Assembly: GCA_018053845.1 (NCBI GenBank)
Contig: JAGPKU010000004.1
Span: forward strand, 8,425 to 53,870
Reading direction: 5' to 3'
Source: Syntrophobacterales bacterium
GTDB lineage: Bacteria; Desulfobacterota; Syntrophia; Syntrophales; UBA2192
Length of the DNA stretch: 45,446 nucleotides
This document shows, piece after piece, positions 24,549-30,134 of this stretch. The first letter of the stretch is position 1, and each line of letters opens with the position of its first letter. Under the pieces are notes generated by a model. It was not told the origin of the DNA and did not search any database. It saw only the letters and a program-made list of their open reading frames with translations. The position numbers and the translations under genes were made by a program.

Positions 24549-26702
24549 ATGTCGCGCATCATCGAGCAAGGCGGAACGATCCCCGCACCCCCCGTTCGAA
24601 CTTCCTCCGCGTTCAGCATCGACAAGGACAAGCTGATCAAAGGGATCTACCGGATCAGCACCTTCCTGACAGCCCCCTCCAGCGTCGAGGACATCCTGGG
24701 CAAGATCCTCGACGAGGTCGTCGACTCCATGGGGTTTGACCGCGGGATCATCCTTCTGCTCGACGAGGCCCGGGAGAACCTCTACACGCGGGTGGTGAAG
24801 AACTACAGCGAGGAGGAGACCCGGAGGGCCTTCTCGGTGCATTTGAATTTGAAAAAGCACGACAGCTTCGAGACCCGCGTGGCCAAGACGGGCCATTACA
24901 TCGCCCTTGAGGATTCGGAGACGGACCCCCGCACAACGGAGACGGACCGGAAGATCTCCGCCTTCTACAAGCGCGGCTCCACGTTCTATGCCCCCCTGAA
25001 GATCGAGGAGGATGTCATCGGCATCATCGCCGTTTGGACCAAGGAGAAATCCCGTTTCTCCCCCGACGAGATCGAGATCCTGCTCACCTTCGCCAACCAG
25101 GTGAGCATCATCATCCACATCACGCGCCTCTTCGAGATCAACCGAGAGAAGATCGATCAGCTGCTCATCCTCCAGGAGGCCGTCTCGGGCCTGAATTCCA
25201 CTTACTCGATCGAGCGCATCCACGAGATCCTGATCCGCAGCGCCCTGAGGATCGGCAAGGCCGAGAAGGCCCTGATCTATTTTCTCGACATCGAGAAGAA
25301 CCGGGTCTTCATCAATGACGGCGAGCGCGGGTTCATCGACGACCGGAACGAGTACGGCGACCGGGTCGGCCGGACGATCATCCGCAGGGCGATGGACAGC
25401 GATGCCATCACCGTCCGGCAGCCCGGCGGGGAGGAAGACGACGCCGTGCCGCTCTACGAGGGCTACCCCTGCGAGGTGGCCATTCCCCTGAAGGTCAAGG
25501 ACCGGTTCAGGGGGGTGCTGCTGCTGGCGATGAAGGCGGGGGTGTACTCCCGCGACCAGATCAACGTCCTGGACATCCTCGTCAACAATGCCGCCACGTC
25601 CTACGACAGCGCCATCATGCACTCCATGCTCTCCATCGAGGCCAAGTCGCTCAAGACGGAGGTGGAAAAACTCAAGGAGCGGGAAGACTTCCTCCTGGGG
25701 TTCCACAACATCCTCGGCAAATCGAAGAAGATGGTCGGGATCTTCCACGTCATCGAGGAAGTGGCCAAGCACGACACCAATATCCTCATCCAGGGCGAGA
25801 GCGGCACCGGGAAGGAACTCGTGTCGCGCGCCATCCACCGGCAGAGCCAGCGCCACGAGAAGCGCTTCGTCGACGTCAACTGCGCGGCGATCCCCGGGAC
25901 CCTCCTGGAAAGCGAGCTGTTCGGCTACGAAGCCGGGGCGTTCACCGATGCGCGGAAGCGCAAGATCGGCCTGCTGGAATACGCCAGCGGGGGGACGCTG
26001 TTCCTCGACGAGATCGGCGACATGAGCCTGCCGTTGCAGGCGAAATTTCTGCGGATGCTCGAGGACGGCTACATCCGCCGCCTCGGGGGCAACGAGTCCA
26101 TCCCGGTCGACGTGCGGTTCATCTTCGCCACGAACCGGGACCTCTCGAAGATGGTTGCGGAGGGCTCCTTCCGCGAGGACCTCTTCTACCGCATCAGCGT
26201 GGTGCCGATCATCCTGCCGCCCCTGCGGGAGCGTGGCGATGATTTGCTGCTGCTGGCGCGCAACTACCTGGAGGAGTTCAACCGCAAGTTCAACAAGAAG
26301 GTCAAGGGGTTCACGAAGGAGGCCGAGGAGATCCTCCGCCGGTATTCCTGGCCGGGAAACGTACGCGAGCTCAAGAACATCATCGAGCGGATCATGATCC
26401 TGCGCGACGTGGGACGATTCATCACGCCGGAGAACATCCCCGCCGAGATCAAGGCGTCGGCGGCCCAGGACCCTGTCGTGCAGCTCGATGAGCTGCTTCC
26501 GCTCACGTCGGCATCGGACCGGATCGACTACAAGCAGGCCGTCGACAGGCTCACCGGGAAAATCAAGGGGCGCATCCTCTCCCGCGCCCTGCAGTTGAGC
26601 GGGGGGAACAAGACCAGGGCGGCCCGGCTGCTGAACATTTCCCGGTACGCGCTGATCCGGGAGCTGAAAAAGGCGGGAAAGGAAGCCGAAACGGCCACTT
26701 AG
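24549..26702 (+). CDS. Sigma54-dependent transcriptional activator, GAF-GAF-AAA+-Fis
   Basis: 717 residues. Two GAF sensor domains (about 45-190 and 215-355) are joined by a coiled-coil linker (362-385) to a sigma54-interacting AAA+ domain. This carries Walker A GESGTGKE (416-423), the sigma54-contact loop, Walker B TLFLDEIGD (483-491) and the arginine-finger region FREDLFYRIS (541-550). A Fis-type helix-turn-helix closes the protein (SGGNKTRAARLLNISRYALIREL, 684-706). The contact loop reads GAFTDA (463-468) instead of the consensus GAFTGA. No phospho-receiver domain is present, so it probably senses a small ligand or redox state through the GAF domains. The ATG at 24549 follows AAGGA. It is flanked by GTGC-N7-GCAC palindromes on both sides and lies directly upstream of RNA 2, its likely target. 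Confidence 0.92.
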   Translation: MSRIIEQGGTIPAPPVRTSSAFSIDKDKLIKGIYRISTFLTAPSSVEDILGKILDEVVDSMGFDRGIILLLDEARENLYTRVVKNYSEEETRRAFSVHLNLKKHDSFETRVAKTGHYIALEDSETDPRTTETDRKISAFYKRGSTFYAPLKIEEDVIGIIAVWTKEKSRFSPDEIEILLTFANQVSIIIHITRLFEINREKIDQLLILQEAVSGLNSTYSIERIHEILIRSALRIGKAEKALIYFLDIEKNRVFINDGERGFIDDRNEYGDRVGRTIIRRAMDSDAITVRQPGGEEDDAVPLYEGYPCEVAIPLKVKDRFRGVLLLAMKAGVYSRDQINVLDILVNNAATSYDSAIMHSMLSIEAKSLKTEVEKLKEREDFLLGFHNILGKSKKMVGIFHVIEEVAKHDTNILIQGESGTGKELVSRAIHRQSQRHEKRFVDVNCAAIPGTLLESELFGYEAGAFTDARKRKIGLLEYASGGTLFLDEIGDMSLPLQAKFLRMLEDGYIRRLGGNESIPVDVRFIFATNRDLSKMVAEGSFREDLFYRISVVPIILPPLRERGDDLLLLARNYLEEFNRKFNKKVKGFTKEAEEILRRYSWPGNVRELKNIIERIMILRDVGRFITPENIPAEIKASAAQDPVVQLDELLPLTSASDRIDYKQAVDRLTGKIKGRILSRALQLSGGNKTRAARLLNISRYALIRELKKAGKEAETAT

Positions 26703-26709
26703 GAAGATA

Positions 26710-26811
26710 GTGCAAAATACGCACGATGCGTGCGAATCAAGAACGTCCGTGAAAGCGCCGATTTTCAGGTCTTGTTGAGGAATTGCCCGTCAAGGTGTGC
26801 GAATAAAGCAC
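26710..26811 (+). promoter_or_regulatory. Cluster of GTGC-N7-GCAC activator sites upstream of RNA 2
   Basis: Perfect sites at 26710-26724 (N7 = AAAATAC) and 26797-26811 (N7 = GAATAAA), plus GTGC-N7-GAAC at 26730-26744. They lie 65-165 bp upstream of the sigma54 promoter at 26876 and start 8 bases after the activator stop codon. Confidence 0.65.
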
Positions 26812-26875
26812 ATGCATCATCTTCGCTGCCAAGGCACGTTTTTGCAATATTTCGTATTCATTGCGTTTATTTTGA

Positions 26876-26891
26876 TGGCATCCTTATTGCT
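26876..26891 (+). promoter_or_regulatory. Sigma54 (-24/-12) promoter of RNA 2
   Basis: TGGCATCCTTATTGCT: GG at 26877-26878 and GC at 26889-26890 separated by exactly 10 bases. It matches the RNA 1 promoter at 13 of 16 positions. Predicted start near 26902. Confidence 0.8.
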
Positions 26892-26901
26892 AAATGTACA
26901 A

Positions 26902-27166
26902 GCGAGACCTTTGGATGACTGACCTTTAACATAAAGAGAGATAAAGAATTTATCGAATAGGAAAGGTAGATCCTCTCCAAAGGTCTCATAAAATAGACAC
27001 CCAGCAACCATGATCGTGCTTTAGGTTTGCGAATCGGCGGATGGTTTTTGGTTCCCTCCTTTCCATCCGCCGACCCCCTGAAAGAAAAGGGAGGGGGTTG
27101 GGGAACAGCCTCTCTTTTTAACATAGAATTGGTGGATGAGCCGTCCGTCATCCACCAATTTTTTTT
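26902..27166 (+). ncRNA. Candidate sigma54-dependent structured RNA 2 (paralogue of RNA 1)
   Basis: About 265 nt with no plausible coding frame. A 5' stem starts at +3: GAGACCTTTGGA (26904-26915) pairs perfectly with TCCAAAGGTCTC (26976-26987), enclosing inner stems ACCTTT/AAAGGT and GATAAA-GAA-TTTATC. Hairpin P2 has an outer stem CTTTAGG/CCT(G)AAAG (27019-27025 with 27077-27084) and a perfect 11-bp inner stem TCGGCGGATGG/CCATCCGCCGA (27034-27044 with 27063-27073) closed by UUUUUGGUUCCCUCCUUU. Compared with RNA 1 the inner stem has a U-A to C-G compensatory change while the loop core is unchanged. The purine tract AAAAGGGAGGGGG (27083-27096) just downstream could pair with the loop. A strong terminator ends the RNA. 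By position and promoter it is the probable direct target of the activator encoded upstream. Confidence 0.7.
27127..27166 (+). terminator. Rho-independent terminator of RNA 2
   Basis: Perfect 13-bp stem AATTGGTGGATGA / TCATCCACCAATT (27127-27139 with 27148-27160) followed by a T-run to 27166. Confidence 0.92.
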
Positions 27167-27190
27167 ATCCAAAAAGCGGTGCGGGCGAAG

Positions 27191-27354
27191 CAGGTTCCGG
27201 ATGCAAAGTCAGGCGGCCTTCGGTAAACGTTCTTGGCGAAGCGGAGCGGCCGGAGCGCAAACTGTTTGAGCCCGAAAGGGCGAGTTTTTGCGTCTGCAGC
27301 GCAGCGAGCCTTAGAACGGTCGAAGGACGTCTATTTGCAGGAAGAAATCTGCTG
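27191..27354 (+). repeat. Dispersed palindromic intergenic element, copy B
   Basis: 164 bp, aligned over its full length with the minus strand of 5424-5586. The core contains GCGCAAACTGTTTGAG, then GCCC-GAAA-GGGC, a perfect GNRA-type tetraloop hairpin, then GCGAGTTTTTGCG. The terminal repeats are more degraded than in copy A. It lies between the RNA 2 terminator and the 3' end of the patatin gene. Confidence 0.75.
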
Positions 27355-27367
27355 GGGCTGCAAAGCC

Positions 27368-28252
27368 CTACAACCTTCCTTCTGCCCTCAGCCTGTCCAA
27401 CGCCGCCTTCACCTGCGGCATCGCCTCCAGGGCCGCCTTCTCGCCTTCCAGGACCGCCTCGTGGCGCCGGGTGAAGTCCGTCGAGCCGATATGGCTCACC
27501 CGGGGCCGGATGACGATGTCGGCACGACTCAGCTGGTTCTGGGCGATCTTCGAGTGCATGATGACCACGGACTGCAGGATCGTTTCCATGAGCGTCTTCG
27601 GCGGCGGGCTTTCGACGCCCATGGAGACGTCCACGGCGATGACCAGGTCCGCGCCCATTTTCCGTGCGTAGTCGACCGCGACGGGGCTCACGATGCCCCC
27701 GTCGACATAGAGCCTCGAGCCGATCCGGACGGGCTGGAAGATTCCGGGGATGGAGCAGCTGGCCCGCACGGCCGTGCCCGTGTTGCCCGTGGCGAAGACG
27801 ACCTCCGCGCCCGTCTGGATGTCGGCCGCCACGGCGTAGAACGGGGTCCGGAGCTTCTCGATGGGGGTGTCCTTCAGCATGTGGTTCACGTAGGCCTCGA
27901 GCTTTTCGCCCTTGATGAACCCGTTGTCCGGCACGGTCAGGTCGATGATGTCCCCCTTCTCGACGGAAAAGGAGAGGCTCTGCAGCTGGAAGGCGTTGAA
28001 CCCGTAAGCGTACATGCTTCCGACGAGGCTGCCGGCGCTCGTGCCGACGATCAGGTGGATCGGGACACGGTTGGACTCCAGGATCTTGAGGACGCCGATG
28101 TGCGCGAACCCCCGCGACGCGCCCGCGCCGAGGACCAGGGCGATTTTGGCCGGCGGCTTGACGGCTTGCGGCGGGGGGGGTGTTTTCCACATGCAGCCGG
28201 CGCTTGCGCCGAGCAGCAGAAAGGTCAGACCGATTCGCAGGACTCGATTCAT
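27368..28252 (-). CDS. Patatin-like phospholipase, lipoprotein
   Basis: 294 residues. The signal ends in a lipobox (GASAGC, Cys20), so the enzyme is membrane-anchored outside the cytoplasm. The patatin core is complete: oxyanion loop GAGASRGFAHIGVL, nucleophile elbow GTSAGS, and the catalytic aspartate in VDGG. The Ser-Asp dyad hydrolyses acyl esters of phospholipids; bacterial members of this size (RssA/NTE-like) are common in envelope lipid turnover. The ATG at 28252 was chosen because GGAAGAGGAA precedes it and the lipoprotein signal starts there; the longer frame to 28423 lacks these. Its 3' end is 13 bases from the palindromic element, so no separate terminator is seen. Confidence 0.85.
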   Translation of the reverse strand: MNRVLRIGLTFLLLGASAGCMWKTPPPPQAVKPPAKIALVLGAGASRGFAHIGVLKILESNRVPIHLIVGTSAGSLVGSMYAYGFNAFQLQSLSFSVEKGDIIDLTVPDNGFIKGEKLEAYVNHMLKDTPIEKLRTPFYAVAADIQTGAEVVFATGNTGTAVRASCSIPGIFQPVRIGSRLYVDGGIVSPVAVDYARKMGADLVIAVDVSMGVESPPPKTLMETILQSVVIMHSKIAQNQLSRADIVIRPRVSHIGSTDFTRRHEAVLEGEKAALEAMPQVKAALDRLRAEGRL

Positions 28253-28330
28253 CGTGTTCCTCTTCCACAGTGAGGCATCATGAAGCGCGATCACGAAAGG
28301 ATGCAAAAAGAAAGCCGGTCTCTCCCTCTC

Positions 28331-28452
28331 GGATCTTTCAAAAATGTCCGGATGCAAGGCGCCCGATGTCACGCGGAGTGAGGCGTCCTGAGACGTACGT
28401 GGAACGACGAATGACAAGGGCAACGCCGTAAATGGGTCTTTTTCAAAGGGAC
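28331..28452. repeat. Possible dispersed intergenic repeat (single copy here)
   Basis: The stretch with GGATGCAAGGCGCCCGATG, GAGTGAGGCGTCC, GACGTACGTGGAACGACG and GGCAACGCCGTAAATGGG ending in TCTTTTTC resembles, from memory, an intergenic repeat common in deltaproteobacterial genomes. There is no second copy in this window, so the call rests on recollection only. 28253-28330 otherwise holds nothing I can assign. Confidence 0.3.
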
Positions 28453-28458
28453 GCAGAT

Positions 28459-28495
28459 AAAAAACCGGGCATCCGTGTAAGGATGCCCGGTTTTT
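28459..28495 (-). terminator. Terminator of the small lipoprotein gene
   Basis: AAAAACCGGGCATCC (28460-28474) pairs with GGATGCCCGGTTTTT (28481-28495); 15-bp symmetrical stem with U-runs in both directions. Confidence 0.92.
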
Positions 28496-28519
28496 CTGAC
28501 AGCCTGGTTTTGAGTGGAA

Positions 28520-28729
28520 CTACTTCTTCGCCGGAGCTGCCGGGGCCGGAGCCGGGGCTGCCGGGGCCGGGGCCGGAGCTGCTGCCTTCTCGGGAGCCTT
28601 CTCAGGAGCCGGAGCCGGGGCCGGTGCAGGCGCGGGCGCGGGCTTCTTCTCCTCTTGCTTGGCGCAACCCACGAACGAGAAAGAAACGGCGAGCAAAAGG
28701 GCGAGTACCAGTGCGAATGCCTTCTTCAT
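28520..28729 (-). CDS. Small Pro-Ala-rich lipoprotein
   Basis: 69 residues. A lipoprotein signal (KKAFALVLALLLAVSFSFVGC) places the lipidated cysteine near residue 22. The mature part is almost entirely Ala-Pro repeats (APAPAPAP, with KAPEKA inserts), so it is an extended, cell-wall-spanning or spacer peptide with no enzyme domain. The ATG at 28729 has a perfect AAGGAGGTG site upstream; the alternative GTG at 28741 lies inside that site and is rejected. A strong terminator follows, so the gene is probably monocistronic and well expressed. Similar short Ala/Pro-rich lipoproteins are common in Geobacter-type genomes, without known function. Confidence 0.75.
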   Translation of the reverse strand: MKKAFALVLALLLAVSFSFVGCAKQEEKKPAPAPAPAPAPAPEKAPEKAAAPAPAPAAPAPAPAAPAKK

Positions 28730-28847
28730 CAGTTGTTTCACCTCCTTTTTCCTTTTTACCCTTGCGGGCAGTTGTTCTCAAGGGTCGGTTTATACTTGAT
28801 CGGGTGGGGCTTGTCAATAAAAAATATTGATGGTTAACCGTGCGGAA

Positions 28848-29942
28848 TCACACGTTGAACCTGAAATAGACAATGTCCCCGTCAACGATTTCGTAGTCCT
28901 TTCCCTGGAAGTGCAGAAGCCCTTTTTCCCTGGCCGCCGCGATGGAACCGGCGCGGAGGAAATCGTCGTAATGGAGCACCTCGGCCCGAATGAATCCCTT
29001 CTCCATGTCCGTGTGGATCTTGCCTGCGGCCTGGGGCGCCTTCGTTCCCCTGCGGATCGTCCAGGCCCGCAGCTCCGGTCCCACGGTGGTGTAGAACGTG
29101 ATGAGATCGAGCAGGGCGTATCCCTCGCGGATGATTTGCTGGAGCCCCGACTCCTTCAGGCCGAGGTCCTCCAGGAATTCCCCGCGTTCCGAGCGGTCCA
29201 GCTTTGCGATCTCCATTTCGAGGTCGCCGCAGATCACCGCCACGCGGGCGCCTTCCTTCGCCGCCGCCTCGCGGACCTTCGCGATGTAGGCGCCGTCCTC
29301 CTTGAGCACCTTCTCGCTCACGTTGGCCACGTAGAGGACCTTCTTCGAGGTCAGCAGGTGGGCCTCCGCCAGGATCTCGCGATCGTCTTCCTGAACGGCG
29401 AGGTTCCGGGCGGGGATGCCGCGCCTGAGGGCGTCCTCGAAGCGCCGGTAGACCTCCAGGGCCTTCCGGGCGTCCTTGTCGCCCGCCTTGGCGGTCTTGT
29501 CCGTCTTGGCGATGCGCTTTGCGAGGGTGTCCAGGTCGGCCAGGATCAGCTCCATGTTGATGATCTCGATATCACGAACCGGGTCGACGGGGCCGTAGAT
29601 GTGGGCGATGTCGGGGTTGTCGAAGCAGCGGACGATGTGGACGATGGCGTCCACCTCACGGATGTGACCCAGGAACTGGTTGCCTAGGCCTTCGCCCTTG
29701 CTGGCGCCCCGCACGAGGCCGGCGATGTCGATGAACTCCATGGTCGTGTAGGTGACCTTGGGGGGCTTGATGACGGACGCGATGTGCTCGAGGCGTTCGT
29801 CCGGGACGTGGACGATTCCCGCGTTGGGGTCGATCGTGCAGAAGGGGTAATTGGCCACCTCCGCCCCGGCGCAGGTCAGCGCGTTGAACAGGGTCGATTT
29901 CCCCACGTTGGGAAGGCCGATGATGCCGCAGTTGAATCCCAT
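28848..29942 (-). CDS. ychF: YchF, Obg-related ribosome-binding ATPase
   Basis: 364 residues, normal length. P-loop GLPNVGKST at residues 9-17, switch-II DIAGLV, and a G4 position reading NVSE instead of NKxD, which is the basis for ATP rather than GTP preference in this family. A TGS domain forms the C-terminus (LITFYTTVGPELRAWTIRRGTKAPQAAGKIH ... GKDYEIVDGDIVYFRFNV). YchF binds the 70S ribosome and influences stress responses and translation initiation. The gene has its own sigma70 promoter (29999-30027). In many Proteobacteria it follows pth; here hppA lies between the two. Confidence 0.95.
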   Translation of the reverse strand: MGFNCGIIGLPNVGKSTLFNALTCAGAEVANYPFCTIDPNAGIVHVPDERLEHIASVIKPPKVTYTTMEFIDIAGLVRGASKGEGLGNQFLGHIREVDAIVHIVRCFDNPDIAHIYGPVDPVRDIEIINMELILADLDTLAKRIAKTDKTAKAGDKDARKALEVYRRFEDALRRGIPARNLAVQEDDREILAEAHLLTSKKVLYVANVSEKVLKEDGAYIAKVREAAAKEGARVAVICGDLEMEIAKLDRSERGEFLEDLGLKESGLQQIIREGYALLDLITFYTTVGPELRAWTIRRGTKAPQAAGKIHTDMEKGFIRAEVLHYDDFLRAGSIAAAREKGLLHFQGKDYEIVDGDIVYFRFNV

Positions 29943-29998
29943 GCGAGATGCCCTGAAGGGTTGCCTTGACCGCCGTTTCCGGCCGGTTGGGCCCCCTG

Positions 29999-30027
29999 AA
30001 GGTATTGAGTTTGCCGCAGGCTGTCAA
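29999..30027 (-). promoter_or_regulatory. Sigma70 promoter of ychF
   Basis: Minus strand TTGACA (30027-30022), 17-bp spacer, TACCTT (30004-29999). Confidence 0.65.
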
Positions 30028-30077
30028 GGGTTATTTCTGCAGTGAGGGTGAATGCCCCCTTCTCCTGTTGGGCGAAG

Positions 30078-30114
30078 AAAAAAAGGGGGCCGGCATCTCT
30101 GCCGTGCCCCCTCT
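30078..30114 (-). terminator. Terminator of hppA
   Basis: Minus-strand stem GGGGGC(A)CGGCA-GAGA-TGCCGGCCCCC followed by seven T residues (30084-30078). Confidence 0.88.
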
Positions 30115-30134
30115 CGGTCAGACGAAAGGCTGCC

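Noticed and set aside
24390-25856. 488-codon minus-strand frame opposite the sigma54 activator
   Set aside because: Antisense shadow; composition typical of reversed GC-rich codons, no ribosome-binding site.
27136-27474. 112-codon plus-strand frame after RNA 2
   Set aside because: It begins inside the RNA 2 terminator and runs through the palindromic element and the end of the patatin gene.
28840-28853. Further GTGC-N7-GCAC site (GTGCGGAATCACAC)
   Set aside because: The second arm is CACG/ACAC at the wrong spacing and there is no sigma54 promoter; it also overlaps the end of ychF.
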